Positions 8,716-17,023 are shown, numbered from the stretch's first letter. The stretch is 64,000 bases of DNA from Cytobacillus oceanisediminis (GCF_022811925.1 NZ_CP065511.1:923501-987500); one strand, 5' to 3'. Numbers and translations: made by a program. The notes: generated from the letters alone by a model not told the origin.

Positions 8716-8802
8716 AACCAATTTAATTTTAGACTTTTGAAGAAGATTACTGGAATATTATGCTAAACTTAATAAAACGATATTGAAGGACTGATTTTAT
8801 TA

Positions 8803-9227
8803 ATGGAAATTAGGAAACCTAATGATTCAGAACTTAAAAATATTATTTTACTATCGCCCCTAGCTGTATTTGATGGCACATTAGGTGAAGTAAAACCTAC
8901 AAATGAAAAAATCAAACATCTTGTTGAACCACTGCTGGAGAAGGGAAGCTATTATTTAATAGCAACTGAGAACGATAAATTAATGGGCTGGATTCTTATA
9001 GGGGCAAGTAAAGACCAATTCACTGATAAGATGAATGGATTTATTTATGAACTATTTGTTAGAGAAGAATTTAGAGGAAACGGAATTTCTAAACAGTTAA
9101 TGAGAACAGCCATTTACCATCTAAGACAAGATGGACACTCCGAAGTCCGTCTAAGTGCATTTGCAGGGAATCAAGCTAAAAAATGGGCTTTAATATAAGA
9201 ACAGTTTCTATGAGTTTGCCATTATAA
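8803..9227 (+). pseudogene. GNAT acetyltransferase with C-terminal frameshift
   Basis: Residues 1-127 are a GNAT fold with the acetyl-CoA loop in YELFVREEFRGNGISKQLM. The frame then reads GNQAKKWALI and stops at 9198. In another frame from 9183 the sequence continues MGFNIRTVSMSLPL to a stop at 9225-9227, which is the expected GNAT C-terminus. The family's usual LYEK before MGF is missing, so a deletion of about 13 bases explains the shift. The truncated protein lacks the last strand and is probably inactive or impaired. Cassette between repeats at 8608 and 9240. Confidence 0.75.
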
Positions 9228-9239
9228 GCAACTGGTTTC

Positions 9240-9331
9240 TTTCACTAATGGGTGCTTGAATTCAAGAAGGTAATGTTGCTGCGGCAGCCTTTTTTTATTT
9301 AACTACCGGGGCAGTTTTGTTCAAGAAGAAC
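9240..9331 (+). repeat. Cassette-boundary repeat, complete
   Basis: Box A CACTAATGGGTGCTTGAATTC, hairpin TTGCTGC-GGCAGC with T-run, box B TTTAACTACCGGGGCAG and TTTTGTTCAAGAAG. Confidence 0.85.
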
Positions 9332-9372
9332 GATAATATTGTCTTAGAAACAATAAGAAAGGATGTTTATTA

Positions 9373-9831
9373 GTGGAAATACGCAATGTGAAAAGTTCTG
9401 ATTATTACGTGATATCACCTTTGATTAACGAGTGGTGGGGTGGTAGGCCAATGTCCGATAAGTTGCCAAAGTTGTTCTTTGACCATTTTGATAATACAAG
9501 TTTTATTGCTGAAAAAGATGGTCAAATCATTGGCTTTCTAATTGGTTTTTTGTCTCAATCTAACACTGATGTTGCATACATACATTTTGTTGGTGTAAAT
9601 CCCGACTTTCGCAGGATCCAAATTGGAAAGCAACTTTATAATGAATTTTTCAAGGTGGTAAAAATGAATAATAGAAATGTTGTTCGTGCTGTAACTTCAC
9701 CAGTAAATAAGGATTCAATTGCAGGTTTTCAGATCGAAAAGGGTGACAAAGAAATTGATGGAGTATCTGTATTTACTGATTACGATGGATCAAGTCAAGA
9801 TAGGGTATTGTTTGTTAAAGAGGTAAATTAA
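9373..9831 (+). CDS. GNAT acetyltransferase (INEWWGGR type)
   Basis: A 152-residue GNAT with N-terminal INEWWGGRPM, AYIHFVGVNPDFRR strand and loop RRIQIGKQLYNEF that corresponds to the acetyl-CoA-binding motif. GTG at 9373 follows AAAGGATG. Clear paralogue of the protein at 42206 (shared WWGGR, YIHFVG(V/I)NP, LYN-FF, TSPVN, QDR-LF), which sits in the right cassette region. Compared with that copy, the segment after TSPVN (IAGFQIEKGDKEIDGV) differs from the usual YHKSMGF and may be partly decayed. Substrate unknown. Confidence 0.75.
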   Translation: MEIRNVKSSDYYVISPLINEWWGGRPMSDKLPKLFFDHFDNTSFIAEKDGQIIGFLIGFLSQSNTDVAYIHFVGVNPDFRRIQIGKQLYNEFFKVVKMNNRNVVRAVTSPVNKDSIAGFQIEKGDKEIDGVSVFTDYDGSSQDRVLFVKEVN

Positions 9832-9867
9832 AACTTATTCTTGCTTTGCTAACTCGTATTTATTTTT

Positions 9868-9932
9868 TTGATTAGCTGCCAACCCCGACAGCTTTTCTTG
9901 TTCCATAAAAGGGGCAGGTTAATGCAATAAGG
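9868..9932 (+). repeat. Cassette-boundary repeat, terminator plus box B
   Basis: TAGCTGCCAACCCCGACAGCT with T-run, then CCATAAAAGGGGCAGG and TTAATGCAATAAG. Confidence 0.8.
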
Positions 9933-9954
9933 AGTATTGTTAGTAGATTTTAAT

Positions 9955-9984
9955 TTGCATTTATTTACTGTCAATCGTTATAAT
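9955..9984 (+). promoter_or_regulatory. SigA-type promoter of the FabH-like cassette
   Basis: TTGCAT (9955) and TATAAT (9979) with an 18-base spacer, placed just after box B. This shows a cassette carrying its own promoter. Confidence 0.6.
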
Positions 9985-10032
9985 TAGCACCAGGTATTAA
10001 TATCAACTTCTAATTTAAGGCGGGTGGATTAT

Positions 10033-11040
10033 ATGATAGGTGCTAGAATAACAGCTATAGGGACATATGTACCCGAAAAAAAGCTAACAAATTTTGATCT
10101 TGAGCAAATGGTCGATACAAATAATGAATGGATTATTCAAAGGACTGGCATTCATGAACGCAGAATTAGCCATCCTAATGAATTTACGAGTGATTTATGT
10201 GAAGCTGCCGTAAAGGATTTAATGCAAAGATATAATAAAAAAGTTGAAGATGTAGATATGATAATCGTAGCAACAAGTACGCCGGATTTCCCATTTCCTT
10301 CTGTTTCAAGTATCATTCAAGACCGTTTAAATATTGGTCAAACAGGTGCCATAGATATAAGTGCGGCATGTGCAGGGTTTGTTTATGCATTACATACAGC
10401 TCATACTTTTATCGCCTCTGGACTCCATAATAAGGTGCTTGTTATCGGAGCGGATACATTATCAAAAATTACTGATTATACTGATAGAAGTACATGCATT
10501 TTATTTGGTGATGGTGCTGGTGCGGTATTGGTTGAAAAGGATGAACAATCAAAAAGTTTCATTGGGTTTAATCTCGGAAGTGACGGGAGCGGAGGACAGC
10601 ATGTTTACCGAACAGGGTTATCAAAAAAGGTTAATGGTATTGAGTTACTCGATACTCAATTTCTTGTACAAAACGGCAGGGAAGTTTTTCGATGGGTTGT
10701 TAGGAATGTTCCTAAGAGTGTAAAAAAAATTGTAGAAAAAACGAAAACGAGTTTAGAACAAGTTGATTGGTTTATTCCTCATAGTGCTAACTTACGGCTA
10801 ATTGAGCCCATTTGCGAGAAATTAGAATTCCCAATGGAAAAAACTCTTTATAGCCTAGTCAACTTTGGAAATACTTCTGCTGCAACTATTCCATTAGCTC
10901 TTGACCTTGGAATTCGTGAGGGAAAAGTTAATAATGGAGACAGAGTTCTTATGTATGGATTTGGATCTGGTTTAGTTCACGCTGGTCAACTTTTAGAAAT
11001 AAATTTTGACGAGCAAACTAATATTCCAACACAGCTGTAA
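10033..11040 (+). CDS. 3-oxoacyl-ACP synthase III-like (FabH family)
   Basis: A 335-residue thiolase-fold enzyme of normal FabH length. Catalytic residues are all visible: cysteine in ISAACAGF, histidine in FIPHSANLR and asparagine in NFGNTSA. FabH condenses acyl-CoA with malonyl-ACP to begin fatty-acid synthesis; secondary copies are often tied to special lipids or metabolites. ATG at 10033 is preferred to the in-frame GTG at 10024, because AAGGCGGG at about 10016-10023 is well spaced for it. It stands alone as a cassette, without acyl carrier protein or other fab genes, so it is likely an accessory copy. Intact. Confidence 0.88.
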   Translation: MIGARITAIGTYVPEKKLTNFDLEQMVDTNNEWIIQRTGIHERRISHPNEFTSDLCEAAVKDLMQRYNKKVEDVDMIIVATSTPDFPFPSVSSIIQDRLNIGQTGAIDISAACAGFVYALHTAHTFIASGLHNKVLVIGADTLSKITDYTDRSTCILFGDGAGAVLVEKDEQSKSFIGFNLGSDGSGGQHVYRTGLSKKVNGIELLDTQFLVQNGREVFRWVVRNVPKSVKKIVEKTKTSLEQVDWFIPHSANLRLIEPICEKLEFPMEKTLYSLVNFGNTSAATIPLALDLGIREGKVNNGDRVLMYGFGSGLVHAGQLLEINFDEQTNIPTQL

Positions 11041-11065
11041 CATAAAAAGATTGTGAAGGATTATA

Positions 11066-11136
11066 CTTAATCTATCAGGTGCAAAATTTGAACACTGGTA
11101 GCTGCTATGGTAGCAAAACTAAGTTCAAATAAATAA
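11066..11136 (+). repeat. Degenerate cassette-boundary repeat
   Basis: ATCTATCAGGTGCAAAATTTG then GTAGCTGC-TATGGTAGC and ACTAAGTTCAAATAAATA. Order is kept but all parts are degenerate. Confidence 0.5.
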
Positions 11137-11152
11137 TTTCAAAGGTGATTTT

Positions 11153-11831
11153 ATGAGTTCATTAAAAGGAAAAAAGATTTTAATTACAAGTGGAGGAACA
11201 CTTGAAAAATGGGACAGTGTTAGAGGTCATACTAATCTGGCGAAAGGTACTATGGGTTGTTATCTCGCTGAAGAAGCGTTAAGAAAAGATGCAGAGGTAA
11301 TTTATTTACACGGCTATTTTGCGAAATTACCTGAAAATCATAGAGATATGACTTTATATCAATTTGAAGGTATTTATGACTTAGGTGAAAAATTAAAAAA
11401 AATTGTACAATCTGAACATATAGATGTTGTAATAATGGCTGCAGCTGGTTCAGATTGGGTTATTGATAAAATAGTAGATCAAAGTGGAAATCAAATTTTA
11501 GAATCTGGAAAAATGTCTAGTGACGAATCTCCAATAATTCATTTTAAAAAGGCTCCTAAAGTATTATCACAAATAAAAAATGGAATTCAATTTATTACTT
11601 GTAGGATTTAAGTTAGAACATACAAATGAAGTTGATTTCTTAATCGAAAGAGCTAATCTACGAATGATCACTTCTAATGCAGAATTTATGGTTGCTAATA
11701 AATCAGGTTCACTATATGGTGAGGAAGAGAAACATTATATCGTTATAAAAGATCAAAAACCTCGTTGCTATTCAAGTAAAAAAGAAACTGCCATAGGGTT
11801 AATAAATTTACTTGAAGGCTATTTAAGCTAA
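11153..11831 (+). pseudogene. CoaB-like phosphopantothenate-cysteine ligase, frameshifted
   Basis: Two overlapping frames make one DFP/CoaB-type protein. The first (11153-11611) has ITSGGTLE, IMAAAGSDW and KMSSDESPIIHFKKAPKVL; the second continues LLVGFKLEHTNEVDFLIERA to 11831. These match the nucleotide-binding loop, AAA-SDW and VGF-xE motifs of phosphopantothenate-cysteine ligase, a coenzyme A biosynthesis enzyme. The shift lies at about 11590-11605. CoaB is normally fused to CoaC; this stand-alone copy is an accessory paralogue. Probably inactive unless the shift is a sequence error. Confidence 0.75.
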
Positions 11832-11837
11832 CCATTT

Positions 11838-11914
11838 GTTGTTCAATTAAAGGGTGAGATGCTTTAAAAGCATCTCTTTTTTGTTTAATTGTGAAGAAAT
11901 GCACTTAAACGAAA
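11838..11914 (+). repeat. Box A copies, the second interrupted by an IS
   Basis: First copy: TTCAATTAAAGGGTGAGATGC with hairpin GAGATGC-TTTAAAA-GCATCTC and T-run. Second: GTGAAGAAATGCACTTAAAC then ACGAAA (11909-11914), where box A is cut by the IS110 element; its missing half resumes at 13531. Confidence 0.75.
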
Positions 11915-12047
11915 CCAGCTAATAGTTTGTCAACATTTTTCAATGAAATAGAATTTTATATTATGGTATGCTAAAAATAAGCATGCCAAATAACCTTCCT
12001 AACCTGGATGTTTGGAAAGTTTTGCTTTTATTAGTCTATCTGGGTAG

Positions 12048-13283
12048 CTAAGCTAGATCTTGGAAAGTCGTTCTGCTTTTCAAAAGGGCATAAATCCATT
12101 GTAAAAGCTTATTGGCACAGGCTATTATTGCTACTTTAAAGGGTTTTCCTTCTTCCCGTTTTTTATCATAGAATTCTCTCAACCTTTTATTGCGAGGGAT
12201 TAGTTCCTCCGTCGTTTTGCTTTTCCTGGAATCCCGAATAGCACACCTAACGGCCATATACAGTGTATGCCTAAGTCGGCTTGAACCTCTTTGGGTAATC
12301 CTGTTTACGGTTCCTCTGAATTTACCTGATTCAAAGATACTCGGGTCAATACCAGCGAATGCGACAAGCTTTTTAGGGTGATCAAACCGTTCAATCTCGC
12401 CAATTTCGGAAATGATCGTTGCAGCGATCTTTTCTCCGATCCCAGGGATTGATTGGATGATTTTATATTCTTCAATATCTTTTGCCAAGGCATCTATCTC
12501 TTCTTCAAATTTGGATAGATGCTTTTGGTATTCCAGAAGCATTTTTATATACATTTCCACGCTTAAAATGTGGCTTTGGTAGATATTTTCCCTAAAGGGA
12601 TTTTGGCTTGCAGCAGCTAAAAGGGATATTGCTTTTGTCTTAGCCCATTTGATGGAGCGCCTTGGACATAACTTTTTTATTGTGTTAGTAACTGTCTCTT
12701 CGCCTGCTTCTAAGATACTTTGAGATGTTGGAAATTCAAGTAAGGTGAGTAGAGAGACAACAGAATATAAGTCCCCAAACACTCCTCTATATACTGGAAA
12801 CACCTGATCCAAGACGGCTTGGAATTGCAGTTTTGTTTGCACATAAATCCCCGTAATATTTTCGTGCTGTCTAGTCAGGTTTCGAAGGTTCAAGAGCTGG
12901 ATACCGCGTTTTTTATAAGGTACCAAATCCTCCTTGTAATACATCTCGCAGAGATGATTGGCATCAATTATATCTGTCTTTACCTTTCTTAAACTTGAAC
13001 TCTTTGCCCGATATGAGACTAAAGGGTTAACAATAATGATCAAGTATCCTCTTTCCTCAAAATAATGGACTACCGGAGTATGATAGTGACCGGTTGACTC
13101 CATGACTAATGGAGGTTTTACCCCAGTTATTCTCTCAACATCTGAGAGAAAGGAATGCAGTTTTTCCAGACCTTCAAGAGTGTGTTCAACTTTAAAGCTT
13201 TTTTGATAAGGTTTTTTCTTATCCAGGAAAGCTTGTATCTGGCTTTCACCTTTGGCTACATCCAGTCCAACCACTGGATTCAT
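12048..13283 (-). CDS. IS110 family transposase (DEDD)
   Basis: A 411-residue intact transposase. The N-terminal RuvC-like domain shows the acidic residues in VGLDVAKG (D8), VMESTGHY and KTDIIDAN. The C-terminal Tnp domain has the helix-hairpin-helix IPGIGEKIAATI and GSSRLRHTLYMA with the catalytic serine. This family recombines via RNA-guided choice of target and donor. ATG is preceded on the minus strand by AGGAGGAG. It is the only one of the three IS110-type genes in the window without a frameshift. Confidence 0.92.
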   Translation of the reverse strand: MNPVVGLDVAKGESQIQAFLDKKKPYQKSFKVEHTLEGLEKLHSFLSDVERITGVKPPLVMESTGHYHTPVVHYFEERGYLIIIVNPLVSYRAKSSSLRKVKTDIIDANHLCEMYYKEDLVPYKKRGIQLLNLRNLTRQHENITGIYVQTKLQFQAVLDQVFPVYRGVFGDLYSVVSLLTLLEFPTSQSILEAGEETVTNTIKKLCPRRSIKWAKTKAISLLAAASQNPFRENIYQSHILSVEMYIKMLLEYQKHLSKFEEEIDALAKDIEEYKIIQSIPGIGEKIAATIISEIGEIERFDHPKKLVAFAGIDPSIFESGKFRGTVNRITQRGSSRLRHTLYMAVRCAIRDSRKSKTTEELIPRNKRLREFYDKKREEGKPFKVAIIACANKLLQWIYALLKSRTTFQDLA

Positions 13284-13489
13284 TGGCTTCTCCTCCTAAA
13301 TCATATTTGCCGGTACCCCTAATCCTTCTTGCAGTATCATAGCTTCGCTTGTTATACGAGATCAACGTCCCAACCAGCCTCAATCATGTTTCTACAAGTA
13401 GGGGGCGAACGGTTTAGTTGACGGGATCATGTCCCACGGGTGCTTACGTTCTACCCCGGCTACGGTTATCATATATCGATATAAAAAAT
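13284..13489 (-). ncRNA. Candidate guide (bridge) RNA region of the IS110 element
   Basis: About 200 non-coding bases between the IS edge and the transposase start, more G+C rich than surrounding DNA, with several short complementary runs. IS110-group elements encode a bridge RNA at this place. No sequence comparison was possible, so boundaries and identity are inferred. Confidence 0.4.
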
Positions 13490-13523
13490 GGTCAACCAGA
13501 AATATTTTCATTTCTAGTTGACC
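13490..13523 (+). other. Hairpin near the IS110 edge
   Basis: GGTCAACCAGAAAT and ATTTCTAGTTGACC form a 13-of-14 bp stem with a 6-base loop within the non-coding end of the IS. It may shield the transposase from outside transcription. Confidence 0.55.
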
Positions 13524-13530
13524 TTATAAT

Positions 13531-13613
13531 ACGAAAGGGTGCTTTGCTTAAAGAGCTGGCTGCTAAGATACAGCCTTTTCTTATGCAATAAACGGGGCAG
13601 GATTGTTTAAGAT
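13531..13613 (+). repeat. Cassette-boundary repeat, right part after IS
   Basis: Resumes box A (ACGAAAGGGTGCTTTGCTTA), hairpin GGCTG-ctaagata-CAGCC with T-run, box B CAATAAACGGGGCAGG and ATTGTTTAAGA. Confidence 0.85.
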
Positions 13614-13682
13614 ATTTGACACTTCTATTTTGTGTAAAAATTAATTATAATGAATAATTATTATATAAAAGGGAGATTAACA

Positions 13683-14150
13683 ATGATTATAAATCCTGCA
13701 ATATCTTCTGATGCACCAGTAATTCATGATTTAATGATTAAGGCATTTATGGAATATAAGAATGATATTCCACCATCAAGTGCTTTAGAAGAAACTGTTC
13801 AGTCAGTATTAGACGCTTTAGAAAAAGAAGAAAAAGCATTGATTGCTTATGAAGATAATCAACCAGTTGGAATGGTGCGATTTCAGATAAAAGACGAGGG
13901 TTTGTATTTTTATCGTTTGTCAGTTATTCCCGAAAAACAAGGTAAAGGCATTGCAAAAATTATATTAAAGTCTTTAGAGGATTACGTAAATAAAATTGGA
14001 GTTCCTACAATACTATGTAAAGTCAGAACGACAGTAGCTAAGAACATAAAGCTATATAGTTCCATTGGTTATCATGTTTATGATGAAGAGATTGTACATA
14101 AACCAAACGGTATAAATATTAAAGTTGTTTCTATGAAAAAAGAACTTTAG
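13683..14150 (+). CDS. GNAT family acetyltransferase
   Basis: A 155-residue GNAT with YFYRLSVIPEKQGKGIAKIIL (motif A, acetyl-CoA pyrophosphate loop QGKGIA) and C-terminal KLYSSIGYHVYDEE. ATG at 13683 follows AAAGGGA with good spacing; an upstream in-frame ATG at 13650 lacks a ribosome site. TTGACA at 13616 lies directly after box B and could be the -35 of its promoter. Substrate unknown. Complete, single-gene cassette. Confidence 0.82.
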   Translation: MIINPAISSDAPVIHDLMIKAFMEYKNDIPPSSALEETVQSVLDALEKEEKALIAYEDNQPVGMVRFQIKDEGLYFYRLSVIPEKQGKGIAKIILKSLEDYVNKIGVPTILCKVRTTVAKNIKLYSSIGYHVYDEEIVHKPNGINIKVVSMKKEL

Positions 14151-14228
14151 TTATTCAAGTAACAGGTGCGATTGTCCAATAAGGATAGTCGCTTCTTGTG
14201 TTAAAGGGACAGTTTAGTCTAAGAAGGA
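14150..14228 (+). repeat. Cassette-boundary repeat, box A and box B without strong hairpin
   Basis: TTCAAGTAACAGGTGCGATTG, then TGTTAAAGGGACAGTTTAG and TCTAAGAAGG. A GGATAGTCGCTTCTTG spacer replaces the usual hairpin. Confidence 0.65.
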
Positions 14229-14264
14229 ATGATAAAATAGAATTAAAAAATGGAGGGGAAATTA

Positions 14265-14990
14265 ATGTTAATCGGACATATTAAGGAGATTGTTCGTCAT
14301 CCCGTAAAATCCTTTTACGGAGAGAGCGTACAGAAAACAAGAGTAATGGATTATGGTTTGTACGGAGACCGTAGCCATACTTTTTTAGATAAAACAAGAC
14401 CAGGGAAGTTTTTAACAATAACGCAGTTTCCAGAGATGGTTCGATACAAAGCAAGATTTGTAGGAGAAGAGTTAATGGAGGAGTATCCTAAGATTGAAAT
14501 AATGACACCTGAAGGTAAGATTCTTGATTGGGGTAATGAAGAATTAACTAAAGAAATTGAAAACAAATCGAAACGAAAAATTTCTCTTATTACATATTCC
14601 CCTTCAAATGTACCTTTAGGGGCGATTGAAGAAGAACACATTCAACTTGTTACGGACGCTTCATTACAAGAATTGAAACAAATTTTGGGAAAAACAGAGA
14701 TTGATTATCGACGTTTTCGTCCCAATTTACTTATATCATTAAAAGATAAAATCCCGTTTATCGAAGAGAAATGGTTTGGGAGACGAATTAGAATAGGGAA
14801 CGAAGTTGAATTAGAATTAAAAAGGCATTGTGAAAGATGTATGATTATTACTGTTAACCCCGATAGTGCAGAACGAGATTCTACTTTACTGAAAACAGTT
14901 GCAAAAGAAAGAAATAATTATTTTGGCGTTTATGCTACTGTTATTAGAACTGGTGAAATTAATGTGGGTGATGAAGTTCTTCTTGAATAG
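14265..14990 (+). CDS. MOSC domain protein
   Basis: A 241-residue MOSC protein with HPVKSFYGESV near the N-terminus, LYGDRSHTFLD, YRRFRPNLLI and the conserved cysteine motif HCERCMIITVNPD. MOSC domains bind a sulfur-carrying molybdenum cofactor and act in sulfuration or N-hydroxylated compound reduction; the partner reductase is not nearby. ATG at 14265 follows GGAGGGG; an upstream ATG at 14250 overlaps this ribosome site. Intact cassette cargo. Confidence 0.85.
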   Translation: MLIGHIKEIVRHPVKSFYGESVQKTRVMDYGLYGDRSHTFLDKTRPGKFLTITQFPEMVRYKARFVGEELMEEYPKIEIMTPEGKILDWGNEELTKEIENKSKRKISLITYSPSNVPLGAIEEEHIQLVTDASLQELKQILGKTEIDYRRFRPNLLISLKDKIPFIEEKWFGRRIRIGNEVELELKRHCERCMIITVNPDSAERDSTLLKTVAKERNNYFGVYATVIRTGEINVGDEVLLE

Positions 14991-15059
14991 ATTTTTGGTT
15001 TGGTAAAACAGCACAAATAATTAACGAAATACCTTTCAGTAAATGGGGGGCAAGCTGAA

Positions 15060-15111
15060 GTTTGTGAAGAAATGTACTTAAAGTAACGGGTGCGTTTAGT
15101 TAAACAAAGGG
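15060..15111 (+). repeat. Extended box A repeat, last copy of the left region
   Basis: TTTGTGAAGAAATGTACTTA, AAGTAACGGGTGCG and TTTAGTTAAACAAAGG. The repeat family is then absent until 29757. Confidence 0.7.
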
Positions 15112-15193
15112 GAATTGAAAAGACGTAGAAATGTTAGGTTAGGTAAGTAGCTATCAATTATTTTGGAATGTTTATTCACCAGGAGGTGTGTAT

Positions 15194-15592
15194 TTGTCAA
15201 AGGGGTTGCTCCATCATATCGAGCTGTACGTATCAAATCTGGAAAGGTCATCCGAATTTTGGGGGTGGTTTCTCGAGGAGTTAGGATATGTATCTTTTCA
15301 AAAGTGGGAATTCGGACAAAGCTGGAGACTAGGTGAAACCTACATTGTCTTTGTGCAGGCAGAGGAACGCTTTCTTGATATTCCATATCATAGATGCCGA
15401 GTGGGGCTGAATCATCTGGCATTTTATGCTGAATCACGGCTTCACGTTGATGAAATAACGAATGTATTAGAGGCTAAAGGGGTCAATATCCTTTATAAAA
15501 ACAAGCATCCTTTTGCGGGAGGAACTGCTCATTACGCAGTCTATTTCGAAGATCCTGATCGAATGAAAGTTGAATTAATTGCTCCTTTATAA
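15194..15592 (+). CDS. Glyoxalase/VOC family protein
   Basis: A 132-residue single-module VOC protein: LLHHIELYV at the first strand, LNHLAFYAE in the middle and DPDRMKVELIAPL at the end give metal-ligand positions (His, His, Glu). AGGAGG at 15181 is seven bases before TTG 15194 and only one base before GTG 15188, so the TTG start is preferred. Reaction (glyoxalase, dioxygenase or resistance type) cannot be set. Confidence 0.78.
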   Translation: MSKGLLHHIELYVSNLERSSEFWGWFLEELGYVSFQKWEFGQSWRLGETYIVFVQAEERFLDIPYHRCRVGLNHLAFYAESRLHVDEITNVLEAKGVNILYKNKHPFAGGTAHYAVYFEDPDRMKVELIAPL

Positions 15593-15649
15593 AACCTGGT
15601 CTGCTTCTATTAATGATAGGCAGTGATATTTATGAGTAGGAGGCGCAAA

Positions 15650-16078
15650 ATGTTTATTGTAAATGTAGAAGGAGCTATAAGGAAAAATGACAAGTGGCTC
15701 ATTGTTGAAAGAAGTAAAAAAGAGGAACATGCAGGTGGTTTGCTTTCCCTTGTTGGAGGAAAGGTGGATTTAGAAGGAAACTCATCAAATATTTTAGAAA
15801 GAACTGTAAAGCGTGAAATTTTAGAGGAAGTCGGTGTAAAAGTAAAAGACCGTTTAATTTATGTACACAGTACTTCTTTCGTAACAGATACTAATCAAAA
15901 TGTAGTCGATATTGTTTTTCTTTGCGAATATGAATCTGGTGATGCATTACCTTTATGTTCCGATGAGGTCGAAGAGGTGTTATGGCTAACAACTGAAGAG
16001 ATATTACATCACCCTAATGCGCCTGTTTACTTAAAGGAAAGCATTAAATGTGCTGAAGCCTTGATTCCAGTCCATTAG
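15650..16078 (+). CDS. NUDIX hydrolase
   Basis: A 142-residue NUDIX protein. The core REILEEVGV of the NUDIX box is intact, but the upstream half (GGKVDLEGNSSNILERTVK) is longer than consensus and the usual glutamate before it is replaced, so metal binding may differ. The family cleaves nucleoside diphosphates linked to another moiety. ATG at 15650 is six bases after AGGAGG (15638), better than earlier in-frame ATGs. Ends at a bidirectional terminator. Confidence 0.8.
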   Translation: MFIVNVEGAIRKNDKWLIVERSKKEEHAGGLLSLVGGKVDLEGNSSNILERTVKREILEEVGVKVKDRLIYVHSTSFVTDTNQNVVDIVFLCEYESGDALPLCSDEVEEVLWLTTEEILHHPNAPVYLKESIKCAEALIPVH

Positions 16079-16120
16079 TAGCAGGGTTCTTCTTAATCTC
16101 GTAATTGGAAAGAAAAAAGC

Positions 16121-16158
16121 AGCCCAATTTCTCATTAATAATTTTGAGAAATTGGGCT
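16121..16158. terminator. Bidirectional terminator
   Basis: AGCCCAATTTCTC (16121) and GAGAAATTGGGCT (16146) form a perfect 13-bp stem between convergent NUDIX and hydrolase genes. Confidence 0.85.
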
Positions 16159-16183
16159 TTAAACTTTTCTAACTATTATTTTA

Positions 16184-17023
16184 TCAGGAACTATGCTTTG
16201 CAACAGAATCTATAATCTGATTCCAGTCTTCACTATGAATCTCATGTCCAGTTCCAGCAAGTGTCAGCAATTCAGAATGCGGGATGGCTTTCTTAAGCGC
16301 AAGTCCGTGCTCGTATGGAAGGGCCGGGTCTTCTGTTCCGTGAATAATGAGAACTGGTACGCGTATCTCATTCATTCTATCGTAATAGGCTTCTCCACCC
16401 TGTAGCATGGCATGGTTAAATCTGCTCGGCAAATGATTGGCACGGTCTGCTTCTCTTGCTGCCAGCTTATACATTCTTTCTTGTTCGAAAGGTTTGGAGC
16501 CGGCTAGTGTTTTCCATCCTCCCGCGAGATACGGAATAGCCGCATCCCGATCCGACCAATCGATGGAAGCGCTCTTCGTGTGGTAATCCAGGATTTTCTG
16601 ATCCATTGGCGGGAGCTTTTCTATCTCAGTTCCAAATACACTTGATGCAATAAGTGTAAGTGTCAATACACGTGCCGGATATCTTAAGGCAAGAATCTGT
16701 CCGGTTAATCCGCCCATGGACATGCCGACGATATGGGCCCGGTCAATGTGATAAGCATCAAGTACGCCTGCTGCATCGTCAGCCAAGTCTGTTATTGTAT
16801 AATTGGAAGTTCCGTGTTCATAAGTGGTCGATCTGCCCAGATCCCGATGATCGTAACGAATGACAAATCTCCCCTGATCAGCCAGACGGAGACAGAAATC
16901 CTCGTCCCACCAGTCCAGTGAAGACATTGCGCCCATGATCAAAAGAATTGCTGGATCCTTAGAGTTTCCAAAGCTCTCTGTACATATATCCACATTATTT
17001 ATTTTCATTATTTGTTCACTCAT
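16184..17023 (-). CDS. Alpha/beta hydrolase
   Basis: A 279-residue alpha/beta-hydrolase fold protein. Nucleophile serine lies in the elbow GMSMGG (about residue 101), the acid in HGTEDPALP and the histidine in AGTGHEIHS. It resembles esterases of the RdmC/aclacinomycin methylesterase kind, but substrate is unknown. Start ATG on the minus strand is preceded by GGAGGTAAAAT. Monocistronic, convergent with NUDIX. Repeat-free chromosomal block. Confidence 0.82.
   Translation of the reverse strand: MSEQIMKINNVDICTESFGNSKDPAILLIMGAMSSLDWWDEDFCLRLADQGRFVIRYDHRDLGRSTTYEHGTSNYTITDLADDAAGVLDAYHIDRAHIVGMSMGGLTGQILALRYPARVLTLTLIASSVFGTEIEKLPPMDQKILDYHTKSASIDWSDRDAAIPYLAGGWKTLAGSKPFEQERMYKLAAREADRANHLPSRFNHAMLQGGEAYYDRMNEIRVPVLIIHGTEDPALPYEHGLALKKAIPHSELLTLAGTGHEIHSEDWNQIIDSVAKHSS

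Larger units (their letters stand above)
11915..13536 (-). mobile_element. IS110-group insertion sequence inside box A
   Basis: Box A is split: left flank ends CACTTAAACGAAA (to 11914) and right flank begins ACGAAAGGGTGCTTTGC (13531). ACGAAA occurs at both edges, consistent with a shared core or duplicated target. The element holds one complete transposase on the minus strand and about 250 bases of non-coding sequence upstream of it, the position of the guide RNA in IS110-group elements. Confidence 0.7.

Noticed and set aside
10361..10723. Open frame inside the FabH-like gene
   Set aside because: It overlaps a well-supported gene in another frame and lacks any conserved motif.
1895..15111. 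Classical class 1-type or Vibrio-type integron
   Set aside because: The recombinase has no recognised IntI-specific insert, is not divergent from the array, and box sequences do not follow the attC RYYYAAC/GTTRRRY rule. Only the plan is similar.
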